Of a stretch of 64,000 nucleotides of DNA, positions 52,417 through 60,875 are shown one piece after another (the first letter of the stretch is position 1; every line of letters begins with the position of its first letter). This DNA is from Polaribacter sp. MED152. Lineage in GTDB: Bacteria; Bacteroidota; Bacteroidia; Flavobacteriales; Flavobacteriaceae. The position numbers and the translations under genes are program-made. The notes beneath the pieces are model-generated. The model did no database searches and was not told where the DNA came from. It saw only the letters and a list, made by a program, of their open reading frames with translations. The DNA is taken from contig NC_020830.1 of assembly GCF_000152945.2 (NCBI RefSeq), forward strand, positions 1,808,501 to 1,872,500. The letters run 5' to 3'.

Positions 52417-53979
52417 TTATTTTTTTTCTGAGTAAGATATTTTTAGAACTGCTTTTTTATCACCATTAATAGGGTCGTTATTCAATAAAGTTACGGCTCT
52501 AGGGTTCCAACTAAAGTTTCTAAAGATAGTATCTGTTGTTGGAATATCTGACGTATTAAATGCTTTTATTTTTAAAGTTGGATTATAATCTGTTAATCCT
52601 ATAACTAAATCAGAAAGGTAATCTGTAATTTTAAACGTATACTTTTCTACTTTTCCATCTGAATCACGCACTAAATTACCATCAATTCCACCAAATGCAG
52701 CCTCTGATACTGCATCTTCAATTTGGCTAAATACTGGGCTAGTTGCATCTCCATCAGTCTTGTATAGATATAATCTTTCAGGCACAGAAGCTGTATCTGC
52801 AGATTGATTGATATAAAAAGTTAAGGAAGCATCGTTAATTAACCAATTATTGCTTCTTAATGTGCTTAAAACAGTTTCATCAAATAAAGTTACTTCTCCT
52901 TCACTACCAGCAGCACCTTGAATTTTTATCTCATTGTTGTCTGGATACGTTCTATCCTGCATGTCAAAAGTATTTACTCTATAACCTGACAATAAGAATG
53001 TATTGTTTTTTCGAACAGTTTTAATAGTATCAGTAGTTCCTGCTGTGTAAACAGTATTTGTGTAGTAAACTTCAATTGAAGGACTCAAATCTGTAATAGC
53101 AGTATCGAAATTATACGTAATTAATGAACCATCTGTACCTGTAGCTTCTAAAATAACTCCTCTAAAATAATCATTGAAAGCATCTTGTGAGCTAAACTCT
53201 GCATCTTCATATTTATCTAAAAATAATTGCTCAATTAAATCTTCATCTAAAGGAATTCTAGCAAAAGGAATTGGGTTAGTACTAGCTGCAGAACTGAATA
53301 TTTTGATAGTATCCATTCCAACAACTGTATTATCAATCATTCTTCTTTTTACAACAAACATGGTATCATTTAAACTTGGTGATAAAGGATAATCTGTTTG
53401 CACATTTAAAGGGCTACCTACTTTTTCAAAGTCATCTTTTGAATTGTAACTGTTTAACTTTGTAGGATCTGAAGGATTAAAATTATTTAAAAAAGTATTT
53501 GACCTATAAACGTTTAAGGTATATGGGGTAGCAGGATTACCTACAATACCATCAAATTCAAAATCGCTAGTGGCATCAGAAACATCTTCTAAAGCAACAG
53601 GATAAGGTAACTTAAGGAAAACAGTATCAATTTTGGTTAAAACTGTAGTTGTGTCTGAAATATCTGCATCATCTACAACCTGTAAATTTGCTTCTAGATT
53701 TAATTGAGAAACAATAGAAGCCTCAATCTTTTCATAATCTGAACTTGCATAAACCCCTAATAAGTACTGATTAATTTGTCTAGAAATATTATCTGTTTGT
53801 AAAACCTCTAAAGGGCTATTACTTGCAGTAATATCTAGGGTAATTTCGTTTGTATCAAACTTTGTATTGGTAATTACATTGGTATCTATGTCTGTAAAAT
53901 CAGACTCACAAGAAACAACTGCAAAACAAAAATATATAGCAGCTACTATATAAACACTCTTTTTTACGATATTTTTCAC
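52417..53979 (-). CDS. DUF4270 family lipoprotein
   Basis: 520 residues, lipobox cysteine in FCFAVVSCESD. The long beta-rich body (LKLPYPVALEDVSDATSDFE, FLLSGYRVNTFDMQDRTYPD, IKIQGAAGSEGEVTLFD) matches the uncharacterised DUF4270 family of Bacteroidetes. The start codon is GTG at 53979; the preceding gene's stop at 53988 leaves no room for an ATG. It lies 8 nt after the short glycogen synthase gene and 28 nt before glmS, an order I recall from other flavobacteria. It is probably an outer-membrane lipoprotein; role unknown. Confidence 0.85.
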   Translation of the reverse strand: MKNIVKKSVYIVAAIYFCFAVVSCESDFTDIDTNVITNTKFDTNEITLDITASNSPLEVLQTDNISRQINQYLLGVYASSDYEKIEASIVSQLNLEANLQVVDDADISDTTTVLTKIDTVFLKLPYPVALEDVSDATSDFEFDGIVGNPATPYTLNVYRSNTFLNNFNPSDPTKLNSYNSKDDFEKVGSPLNVQTDYPLSPSLNDTMFVVKRRMIDNTVVGMDTIKIFSSAASTNPIPFARIPLDEDLIEQLFLDKYEDAEFSSQDAFNDYFRGVILEATGTDGSLITYNFDTAITDLSPSIEVYYTNTVYTAGTTDTIKTVRKNNTFLLSGYRVNTFDMQDRTYPDNNEIKIQGAAGSEGEVTLFDETVLSTLRSNNWLINDASLTFYINQSADTASVPERLYLYKTDGDATSPVFSQIEDAVSEAAFGGIDGNLVRDSDGKVEKYTFKITDYLSDLVIGLTDYNPTLKIKAFNTSDIPTTDTIFRNFSWNPRAVTLLNNDPINGDKKAVLKISYSEKK

Positions 53980-53987
53980 TTCAAAAA

Positions 53988-54800
53988 TTATTGTTTATCT
54001 GACAATAAATCAGCATAAAAATTTAAATAAGCTTCTTTCAAATTCTCTACTTGATATCCTAAAACTGGCTTTTCTTTTTCTTCGATAAAATTTGTTAATT
54101 CTTCAGGTATGTCTTCACTTCCATGAATAATTGCATCAGAATTCTCAATAGCACTTTTTAAAATATTAGTATGATTTGGTGTTTGTATAGTCGATATTTT
54201 ATCACTCTCATTTAAATCGAAAGTTATTTTGCTAGACATGTCTGCATTTAAATCGCCTTCAAAACCATTATTATAAAGCGAAGTAACAATTTTACTTTCG
54301 GTAAACAATGGTTCTTCTTTATAAAATTCTCTTAAATAAAGTGGTAACAAAGATGCCATCCAACCATGCACATGAATAATATCTGGTGCCCAGTTTAATT
54401 TCTTAACAGTTTCTACAACTCCTTTCGCAAAGAAAATTGCTCTTTCATCATTATCTGAAAACAACTTATCATCTTCATCTGTATAAACCGCTTTTCTTTT
54501 AAAATACTCTTCGTTATCAATAAAGTAAACTTGCATTCTTTCTTTAGGAATAGAGGCTACTTTTATTATTAGTGGCATATCTATATCATTAACAACCAAG
54601 TTCATACCAGATAAACGAATTACCTCATGTAGTTGGTGTCTTCTTTCATTGATAACACCATATCTTGGCATAAAAATACGGGTTTGTACTCCTTTTGAAT
54701 GTGCATTTTTCGCAGCTAAAAACGCTGTAGAAGAAAGTTCTGTCTCTGGTAAATATGGAACAACTTCAGACGAAACAAATAATACTCTTTTGTCCTTCAT
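53988..54800 (-). CDS. short glycogen/starch-synthase-like protein (GT5 N-terminal domain only)
   Basis: 270 residues. The start is the starch-synthase catalytic-domain signature RVLFVSSEVVPYLPETELSS, with AKNAHSKGVQTRIFMPRYGV and PDIIHVHGWMASLLPLYLRE. Full GlgA enzymes have about 480 residues with a second Rossmann domain that binds ADP-glucose; this protein stops after the first. The canonical KTGGL motif near the start is replaced by an ETELS sequence, so glucosyl transfer looks doubtful. The same short form occurs beside DUF4270 in related genomes as far as I remember, so it is a family and not a local truncation. Confidence 0.8.
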   Translation of the reverse strand: MKDKRVLFVSSEVVPYLPETELSSTAFLAAKNAHSKGVQTRIFMPRYGVINERRHQLHEVIRLSGMNLVVNDIDMPLIIKVASIPKERMQVYFIDNEEYFKRKAVYTDEDDKLFSDNDERAIFFAKGVVETVKKLNWAPDIIHVHGWMASLLPLYLREFYKEEPLFTESKIVTSLYNNGFEGDLNADMSSKITFDLNESDKISTIQTPNHTNILKSAIENSDAIIHGSEDIPEELTNFIEEKEKPVLGYQVENLKEAYLNFYADLLSDKQ

Positions 54801-54826
54801 TAATCAAACTCTTTTTATAAGAAGGG

Positions 54827-54834
54827 CAAAAATA
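54827..54834 (-). promoter_or_regulatory. -7 box of the short glycogen synthase / DUF4270 / glmS operon
   Basis: The minus strand reads TATTTTTG, 26 nt before the ATG at 54800. No clear -33 element. Confidence 0.5.
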
Positions 54835-54866
54835 CAAATTTTTATGCTAATATCGTGTTAAAATGG

Positions 54867-54874
54867 TAAGTTTG
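54867..54874 (+). promoter_or_regulatory. -7 box of panC
   Basis: TAAGTTTG followed by CA, 23 nt before the panC ATG. It is divergent from the box at 54827-54834. Confidence 0.5.
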
Positions 54875-54897
54875 CAGACAATTTACAGCCATTACCC

Positions 54898-55749
54898 ATG
54901 AAAGTTTTTACTGAAAAACAACCTTTAAAAGCACACCTTTCTAACAAAAAAATAGAAAATAAAAGCATCGGTTTTGTACCAACAATGGGTGCATTGCATA
55001 AAGGTCATTTATCTTTAATTGAAGAAGCTAAGAAAAAAAATGATCTTGTTGTAGTTAGTATTTTTGTAAATCCAACTCAGTTTGACAAAGAAGAAGATCT
55101 TGTAAATTACCCTAAAACATTCGATAAAGACAAGCAAATGCTAGAAAGTATTGATTGCGATGCGTTATTCTATCCTTCTGTAAACGAAATTTACAACAAC
55201 AATATTTCTTCTGATAGTTTTGATTTTGATGGCTTAGAATTTAAAATGGAAGGTAAGTTTAGAGATGGGCATTTTAACGGAGTTGGTACTATTGTAAAAA
55301 CCCTTTTTGAGATTGTAAATCCTGATGTTGCTTACTTTGGTCAAAAAGATTTTCAACAATTACAAATCATTAAAAAAATGGTTAAAAAGCACAACTTAAA
55401 ACTAAAAATTAAGGGGTGCCCAATTTACAGAGAAGATGATGGTTTAGCAATGAGTTCTAGAAATGTAAGATTAAACCCAAGTTTAAGAGAAGCAGCACCA
55501 TTTATATACAAAACCCTAAAAAAAGCACGTAAAAAATTTAAAACTAAATCTGCAGAAAAAGTAGTTTATTGGGTAGAAAAAGAATTTAAAGAGCATCCTC
55601 TCTTAAAATTAGAATATTTTACAATTGCTGAAGAAAAAACATTAGAAACCATAATTACTAAAGAATCTGATAAAAAATATAGGGCTTTCATTGCAGTATT
55701 TGCAGGCGATATACGTTTAATAGACAACATTAAATTAAAACAATCCTAA
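54898..55749 (+). CDS. panC: pantoate--beta-alanine ligase
   Basis: 283 residues. Nucleotidyltransferase motifs GFVPTMGALHKGHLSLIEEA and VVSIFVNPTQFDKEEDL, pantoate-site residues in DGHFNGVGTIVKTLFEIVNP, and YFGQKDFQQLQIIKKMV and GLAMSSRN complete the set. It joins pantoate and beta-alanine using ATP for coenzyme A synthesis. panD follows after 24 nt with its own promoter box. Confidence 0.97.
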   Translation: MKVFTEKQPLKAHLSNKKIENKSIGFVPTMGALHKGHLSLIEEAKKKNDLVVVSIFVNPTQFDKEEDLVNYPKTFDKDKQMLESIDCDALFYPSVNEIYNNNISSDSFDFDGLEFKMEGKFRDGHFNGVGTIVKTLFEIVNPDVAYFGQKDFQQLQIIKKMVKKHNLKLKIKGCPIYREDDGLAMSSRNVRLNPSLREAAPFIYKTLKKARKKFKTKSAEKVVYWVEKEFKEHPLLKLEYFTIAEEKTLETIITKESDKKYRAFIAVFAGDIRLIDNIKLKQS

Positions 55750-55761
55750 TTAAAAAATTCT

Positions 55762-55769
55762 TATTTTTG
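55762..55769 (+). promoter_or_regulatory. -7 box abutting the panD start codon
   Basis: TATTTTTG, then CAGC, then ATG, identical in spacing and linker bases to the box before thiL. Confidence 0.55.
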
Positions 55770-55773
55770 CAGC

Positions 55774-56124
55774 ATGTTAGTACAAGTAGTAAAATCTAAA
55801 ATCCATCGTGTAAAAGTTACAGGTGCAGATTTAAATTATATAGGAAGCATTACCATTGATGAAGACTTAATGGATGCTGCAGGAATTATTGAAGGTGAAC
55901 GTGTACAAATTGTAAATAACAACAATGGTAATCGTTTAGAAACTTATGCAATTCCTGGTCCAAGAGGAAGTGGAGAAATTACACTCAATGGGGCTGCATC
56001 TAGATTGGTTGCAGTTGGCGATGTTTTAATTTTAATTGTTTACGCTTTTATGGAACTAGAAGAAGCTAAGAAATTTAAGCCTCAATTAGTTTTTCCAAAC
56101 GAAAAAGACAACACACTTACCTAA
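55774..56124 (+). CDS. panD: aspartate 1-decarboxylase
   Basis: 116 residues. The self-cleavage site that gives the pyruvoyl group is the Gly-Ser in [19 protein letters not shown]. Also seen are [20 protein letters not shown] and the [19 protein letters not shown] block. It makes beta-alanine from aspartate, the substrate of the adjacent PanC. A -7 box four bases before the ATG suggests independent, near-leaderless transcription in addition to panC read-through. Confidence 0.97.
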   Translation: MLVQVVKSKIHRVKVTGADLNYIGSITIDEDLMDAAGIIEGERVQIVNNNNGNRLETYAIPGPRGSGEITLNGAASRLVAVGDVLILIVYAFMELEEAKKFKPQLVFPNEKDNTLT

Positions 56125-56129
56125 GAATT

Positions 56130-57071
56130 TTGAATATCAAAAAAATTTTAAAACTAATATTACCTCTCATTTTGGGAGGTATTTTAGTTTGGTATTCCAT
56201 CTCAAAAATATCTTTCGATGTTTTGTTAGCCTATTTTAAAGAAGCCAATTATAGTTGGATTTTTCTAGGCCTATTTTTTGGTATTTTAAGTCATTTATCT
56301 AGAGCTTATAGGTGGAAGTTTATGTTAGAACCTTTAGGTTACAAACCAAAGTTTACCAATAGTGTTTTAGCAGTATTAATAGGTTATTTAGTAAATTTAG
56401 CACTACCAAGAGCAGGCGAAGTTTCTAGAGCATATGCGTTATCCAACTATGAGAATGTACCCTTTGAAAAAGGATTTGGAACCATAGTTGCAGAACGAAT
56501 TGCAGATCTTATTATGATGTTGCTAATTGTAGCATTAACCCTTTTTGTTCAGTTCGATTTTATCTACAACCTATTAACCGAAAATTTTAATCCCACCAAA
56601 ATAATAATTGGTTTAGCTATTTTAATTATTGCCTTTTACATTTTTTCATCTTTTGTAAAAAAAGCAAAATCTGGTTTTTTATTAAAAATTAAAACCTTTG
56701 TAACTGGCTTAATAGAAGGTGCAACAAGCATCTTTAAAATGAAAAACAAGTGGGCTTTTATCTTTCATACTGTTTTTATTTGGGTAATGTATGTAGCCAT
56801 GTTTTGGGCCACAATACCTGCAATAGATGGTCTAGAGGTTCCTTTTGGCGGAATTTTAATCGCATTTATAGCTGGAGGGTTTTCGATAGCTGCCACAAAT
56901 GGCGGAATTGGCCTCTACCCAATTGCAGTAGCAGGTGCTTTAGCACTATTTGATATTCCAACAGAACCAGCAACCGCTTTTGGTTGGATTATGTGGACAG
57001 CACAAACAGCCATGATTATCGTCTTTGGTGGTTTAGCATTTGTGCTTTTACCAATTGTAAATAAAAAATAA
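56130..57071 (+). CDS. flippase-like / lysylphosphatidylglycerol-synthase transmembrane-domain protein
   Basis: 313 residues with about eight hydrophobic segments and no catalytic C-terminal domain. The blocks HLSRAYRWKFMLEPLGY, LVNLALPRAGEVSRAYALSN and IVAERIADLIMMLL, with NGGIGLYPIAVAGAL, are typical of the UPF0104 / LPG-synthase membrane domain family, thought to move or modify lipids. It starts with TTG at 56130, 5 nt after panD's stop; no ATG is available upstream. It is co-transcribed with panD. Confidence 0.88.
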   Translation: MNIKKILKLILPLILGGILVWYSISKISFDVLLAYFKEANYSWIFLGLFFGILSHLSRAYRWKFMLEPLGYKPKFTNSVLAVLIGYLVNLALPRAGEVSRAYALSNYENVPFEKGFGTIVAERIADLIMMLLIVALTLFVQFDFIYNLLTENFNPTKIIIGLAILIIAFYIFSSFVKKAKSGFLLKIKTFVTGLIEGATSIFKMKNKWAFIFHTVFIWVMYVAMFWATIPAIDGLEVPFGGILIAFIAGGFSIAATNGGIGLYPIAVAGALALFDIPTEPATAFGWIMWTAQTAMIIVFGGLAFVLLPIVNKK

Positions 57072-57079
57072 TTTTTACA

Positions 57080-57163
57080 GCGTTCCCTAAAGGTCGTGCT
57101 TTCATTACTCGCTTTTTTGTGAAAAACAAAAAGAGCTCAAACATGCCATTCAATCACTAACGC
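57080..57163. repeat. intergenic repeat-like element with inverted ends
   Basis: The segment begins GCGTT and ends AACGC, giving inverted 5-base ends, and has an internal imperfect hairpin around GCTTTTTTGTGAAAAACAAAAAGAGC-type sequence (57111-57136). The beginning (CGTTCCCTAAAGGTCGTGCT) looks like a dispersed intergenic repeat I recall from flavobacterial genomes. No coding potential. Confidence 0.45.
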
Positions 57164-57250
57164 AACTATTTGCTAACGCTTTGCAAACACAAAACTCATT
57201 AAATTTATAATTTACTTTGTAACTTTACTATTCTAAAATTCGAACTATAA

Positions 57251-58612
57251 ATGGCTAAAACCAAAACAACTTTTTTCTGTCAGAATTGTGGAACACAACA
57301 TGCAAAATGGGTAGGTCAATGTGGTGCTTGTAAAGAATGGAACACCATTGTTGAAGAAGTAATTCAAAAAGAAGAAAAACGAGTTTGGAAACAATCTACA
57401 ACTGCAAAACAAAGCATAAATAAGCCTCTAAAGATAGCCGACATTCAGCTAAATCCTGAAGAAAGAATAGTAACTAATAATAACGAATTAGATACTGTTT
57501 TAGGTGGTGGTTTAGTTAAAGGTTCTGTAACACTTTTGGGTGGTGAACCTGGTATAGGAAAATCGACATTATTATTGCAAGTGGCACTAAATATCAGCCA
57601 GAAAGTATTGTATGTATCAGGAGAAGAAAGTCAGTCTCAAATTAAAATGAGAGCAGAACGTTTAGAAGCTGTTAATTCGAATTGCTTAATATTAACTGAA
57701 ACCAATACACAACAAATATTTAAAAATATAGAGGAAACAGAACCAGAGGTTTTGGTGATAGATTCTATACAAACTTTACATACAAATTCAATTGAAGCTT
57801 CACCAGGAAGTATATCTCAAATAAGAGAAACCTCTGCAGAGCTTATAAAATTTGCCAAAGAAACTGCAACACCAGTTTTGTTAATAGGCCACATCAACAA
57901 AGAAGGAAACATTGCAGGGCCAAAAATTTTAGAACACATGGTTGATGTTGTTTTACAATTCGAAGGCGATAGAAATCATACTTATAGAATATTAAGAAGC
58001 CAAAAAAACAGATTTGGTTCTACATCAGAATTAGGCATTTATGAAATGTTATCTGATGGTTTAAGAGAAATATCAAATCCGTCAGAAATTTTAATTTCTA
58101 AAAAAGATGCAGATTTAAGTGGTACAGCAATTGCATCTACTTTAGAAGGCATAAGGCCTTTAATGATAGAAATTCAAGCTTTGGTTTCTACTGCAGTTTA
58201 CGGTACTCCACAAAGATCTACAACAGGCTACAATTTAAAAAGGTTAAATATGATTTTAGCTGTACTAGAAAAAAGAGCAGGTTTTAAATTGGGTGCAAAA
58301 GATGTGTTTTTGAATATTACTGGTGGTATTAACGTAGATGATCCTGCAATAGATTTGGCTGTTGTTGCTGCAATTTTATCTAGCAATCAAGATGTAGCCA
58401 TAAATCCAAATGTTTGCTTTGCTGCAGAAGTTGGTTTGGCTGGAGAAATAAGACCCGTTTCTAAAATAGATCAACGAATTTTAGAGGCTGAAAAATTAGG
58501 CTACAAGAGTTTTGTTGCCTCTAAATACAATAAGATATCTTCTAAAAATCATTCAATTAGATTAATTTTAGTTGGTAAGATAGAGGAAGCGTTTGCTACT
58601 TTATTCGCATAA
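57251..58612 (+). CDS. radA: DNA repair protein RadA
   Basis: 453 residues. The N-terminal four-cysteine zinc motif is CQNCGTQHAKWVGQCGAC. Walker A is GGEPGIGKSTLLLQ, the RadA-specific motif is KNRFGSTSELGIYEM, and a Lon-protease-like domain covers the last ~170 residues (FLNITGGINVDDPAIDLAVV). RadA is a RecA-like ATPase that drives branch migration in recombination repair. It appears monocistronic, after a repeat-like intergenic segment. Confidence 0.97.
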   Translation: MAKTKTTFFCQNCGTQHAKWVGQCGACKEWNTIVEEVIQKEEKRVWKQSTTAKQSINKPLKIADIQLNPEERIVTNNNELDTVLGGGLVKGSVTLLGGEPGIGKSTLLLQVALNISQKVLYVSGEESQSQIKMRAERLEAVNSNCLILTETNTQQIFKNIEETEPEVLVIDSIQTLHTNSIEASPGSISQIRETSAELIKFAKETATPVLLIGHINKEGNIAGPKILEHMVDVVLQFEGDRNHTYRILRSQKNRFGSTSELGIYEMLSDGLREISNPSEILISKKDADLSGTAIASTLEGIRPLMIEIQALVSTAVYGTPQRSTTGYNLKRLNMILAVLEKRAGFKLGAKDVFLNITGGINVDDPAIDLAVVAAILSSNQDVAINPNVCFAAEVGLAGEIRPVSKIDQRILEAEKLGYKSFVASKYNKISSKNHSIRLILVGKIEEAFATLFA

Positions 58613-58638
58613 AAAAACCAAGCATTTCTGCTTGGTTT
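58611..58638 (-). terminator. terminator between radA and the hemD-like gene
   Basis: AAACCAAGCA (58615-58624) and TGCTTGGTTT (58629-58638) form a perfect stem. On the minus strand it is followed by a T-run; the plus-strand tail is less T-rich but it could serve radA as well. Confidence 0.85.
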
Positions 58639-58659
58639 ATGCTTTATATAAGATAAAAA

Positions 58660-59406
58660 TTATTTTTTATTTGCTTCTTTAATATACTTTTCTAAAGCCA
58701 TTGTCATAGATGGTGTTTCTTTAGATGGTGCAACAATATCACATTTAAAACCTGCAGTAGTTACAGCATTTACTGTAGAGTTACCAAAGGCAGCAATTCT
58801 TGTGTTATTTTGTTTAAAATCAGGGAAATTCTTTAAAAGAGATTCAATTCCTGAAGGGCTAAAGAATACTAAAATGTCGTAAAATACGTCTTCTAAGTCA
58901 GATAGATCACTAACTACAGTTCTGTAAAGATCTACTCTTGTCCAAGCAATTCCTAACTTGTCTAATTCAGCAGGAATTAAAGGCTTTAATTTATCTGAAG
59001 ATGGTAATAAAAACTTTTCTGTTTTGTGCTTTTTAATAAGCTTTGTCAATTCAGGAAAAGTTCTGGCACCAACATAAATTTTACGTTTTCTGTACACTAC
59101 ATATTTTTGTAAGTAGTAAGCCACAGCTTCAGACTGACAAAAATATTTCATAGAATCTGGCACTTTAAAGCGCATTTCTTCAGCAATTCTAAAAAAATGA
59201 TCAACAGCGTTTCTACTCGTTAAGATTATGGCAGTAAATTTACTTAAGTCTATTTTTTGAGCTCTAACTTCTTTTACAGAGATTCCTTCTACATGTATAA
59301 AAGACCTGAAATCTATTTTCACCTTTTGCTTATCAGACAAATCAAAATAAGGTGATGTTTCTGTCTTTGGGGCTGGCTGAGAAACCAATATAGTTTTCAC
59401 TTTCAT
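58660..59406 (-). CDS. hemD: uroporphyrinogen-III synthase (HemD-like)
   Basis: 248 residues, two-domain fold with no strong catalytic motif, as usual for this family. Family features are ILVSQPAPKTETSPYF, TAIILTSRNAVDHFFRIAEE, LLPSSDKLKPLIPAELDKLG and VFFSPSGIESLLKNFPDF with TRIAAFGNSTVNAV. It closes the tetrapyrrole ring in heme and siroheme synthesis. The upstream gene on the same strand is the DUF4271 membrane protein, 18 nt away, so they form an operon. Confidence 0.88.
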   Translation of the reverse strand: MKVKTILVSQPAPKTETSPYFDLSDKQKVKIDFRSFIHVEGISVKEVRAQKIDLSKFTAIILTSRNAVDHFFRIAEEMRFKVPDSMKYFCQSEAVAYYLQKYVVYRKRKIYVGARTFPELTKLIKKHKTEKFLLPSSDKLKPLIPAELDKLGIAWTRVDLYRTVVSDLSDLEDVFYDILVFFSPSGIESLLKNFPDFKQNNTRIAAFGNSTVNAVTTAGFKCDIVAPSKETPSMTMALEKYIKEANKK

Positions 59407-59424
59407 TCGATTTCAATTTTGGTT

Positions 59425-60066
59425 TTAAAACATCAAATTAAACAGTACAAATAGCGGTGCTATTTCGAAGGCGCAAATGTACAAAATAAAATAAAACAAC
59501 TTGTTAAATATCAGCTTTTTATTTCTGAATATAAAAAATACAAACCTTAGTAAAAATAGAAATGCAGAAAAATAAAAAAGATATACACTCTTTACATTAG
59601 CATATTCATAAAGAATAAGAAGAATATATAATATAAATGAAATTGAATAGAGATAATTGGCCTTTGTAATAAGAAAAACACTAATCTGGTTTTTTAATAA
59701 AAATAGCCTAGTTAACGCAAATTCTAAAAGCTTTTTTAGAAAGAAAAAACAAAAAACAACCAAAAAGAGTGTAAAGAAAGTAGTAAAACTCTTTATAGTT
59801 TCTGGCTGATTGTAAATTTTAAAAAAATATACCAGCAAGGAAATTGTGCTTACCGAAAATAAAAACAAAACACTTTCAAAAGGACTTAGTAAAGTGTTGG
59901 GTTCAGAAGATTCATCTTCAATAAAACTAAAATTGAATAGTGCAAAAAAGCTCTCATTCAATTTTTTAGCATTTAATAGTTTTAAAAACACAATACAAAC
60001 CAACAATAGTATAAAGATAATTGTAATCCAATTGTTTGAATATGTAATTTTATCTATTGCTTGCAA
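59425..60066 (-). CDS. DUF4271 family membrane protein
   Basis: 213 residues with about six hydrophobic segments, starting NNWITIIFILLLVCIVFLKL, then SVLFLFSVSTISLLVYFF, FFTLFLVVFCFFFL, YLYSISFILYILLIL, FLFLLRFVFFIF and YFILYICAFEIAPL. This matches the uncharacterised DUF4271 family, which in flavobacteria lies next to the uroporphyrinogen-III synthase gene. The first usable start is TTG at 60066, because TAA precedes it directly. Function unknown. Confidence 0.85.
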   Translation of the reverse strand: MQAIDKITYSNNWITIIFILLLVCIVFLKLLNAKKLNESFFALFNFSFIEDESSEPNTLLSPFESVLFLFSVSTISLLVYFFKIYNQPETIKSFTTFFTLFLVVFCFFFLKKLLEFALTRLFLLKNQISVFLITKANYLYSISFILYILLILYEYANVKSVYLFYFSAFLFLLRFVFFIFRNKKLIFNKLFYFILYICAFEIAPLFVLFNLMF

Positions 60067-60114
60067 TTAACTTTCATTTAAGATGATTAGCACAAAATTA
60101 GTAATTAAATAGTG

Positions 60115-60122
60115 TATATTTG
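60115..60122 (+). promoter_or_regulatory. -7 box before the mannosyltransferase gene
   Basis: TATATTTG, 26 nt before the ATG at 60149. No clear -33 element. Confidence 0.5.
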
Positions 60123-60148
60123 TTCTCTTACTACATGAAAATTTATTT

Positions 60149-60868
60149 ATGTCAGATGCTTTAGTAATTATACCTACTTATAACGAAAAAGAAAATATCG
60201 AAGCCATTATTAGAGCTACTTTTAGCCAACAAAAAGCCTTTCATATTTTAATAGTAGATGATAATTCTCCTGATGGAACTTCAGAAATAGTTCATCAATT
60301 AATTAAAGATTTTCCAGATCGATTGTTTATAGAAACCCGATACAAAAAAAACGGCTTAGGTAAAGCTTATATTCATGGTTTTAAATGGGCGCTTCAAAAA
60401 GGTTATGACTATATCATAGAAATGGATGCCGATTTTTCTCATAATCCAAAAGATTTAATTCGTTTATACAATGCTTGTAAAATTGAAGGCGCAGATGTTT
60501 CTGTAGGTTCAAGATACTCTAAAGGTGTAAATGTTGTAAACTGGCCTATGAAAAGAGTGCTACTATCTTACTTTGCATCAAAATATGTAAGGTTAATTAC
60601 TAGAATTCCTGTTTTTGATACAACAGCTGGGTTTGTTTGTTGGAAAAGAAACGTTCTAGAGACCATTCAGTTAGATAAAATAAAGTTTGTGGGTTATGCT
60701 TTTCAAATAGAAATGAAATTTAAAGCCTGGAAACATAATTTTAATATAAAAGAAGTCTCTGTTATTTTTACAGACAGAACTTTAGGCGCTTCTAAAATGA
60801 GTAGTAATATAATATCAGAAGCACTATTTGGAGTGATAAAAATGAAGTTAAAAGGATTACCAAAATAA
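60149..60868 (+). CDS. polyprenol monophosphomannose synthase (GT2)
   Basis: 239 residues, GT-A fold. The N-terminus ALVIIPTYNEKENIEAIIRA, the VDDNSPDGTSEIV loop, the metal-binding EMDADFSHNPKDL and the GSRYSKGVNVVNWP segment are those of DPM1-type enzymes, which transfer mannose from GDP-mannose to a lipid phosphate. No C-terminal membrane domain is present, as in the soluble bacterial form. The product would feed protein or surface glycosylation. Dihydroorotase follows by 7 nt. Confidence 0.92.
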   Translation: MSDALVIIPTYNEKENIEAIIRATFSQQKAFHILIVDDNSPDGTSEIVHQLIKDFPDRLFIETRYKKNGLGKAYIHGFKWALQKGYDYIIEMDADFSHNPKDLIRLYNACKIEGADVSVGSRYSKGVNVVNWPMKRVLLSYFASKYVRLITRIPVFDTTAGFVCWKRNVLETIQLDKIKFVGYAFQIEMKFKAWKHNFNIKEVSVIFTDRTLGASKMSSNIISEALFGVIKMKLKGLPK

Positions 60869-60875
60869 AATAAAA

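Noticed and set aside
53988-54800. Short glycogen synthase as a truncated pseudogene
   Set aside because: The frame is intact, spacing to neighbours is tight and no second-domain remnant follows; it looks like a genuine short family member.
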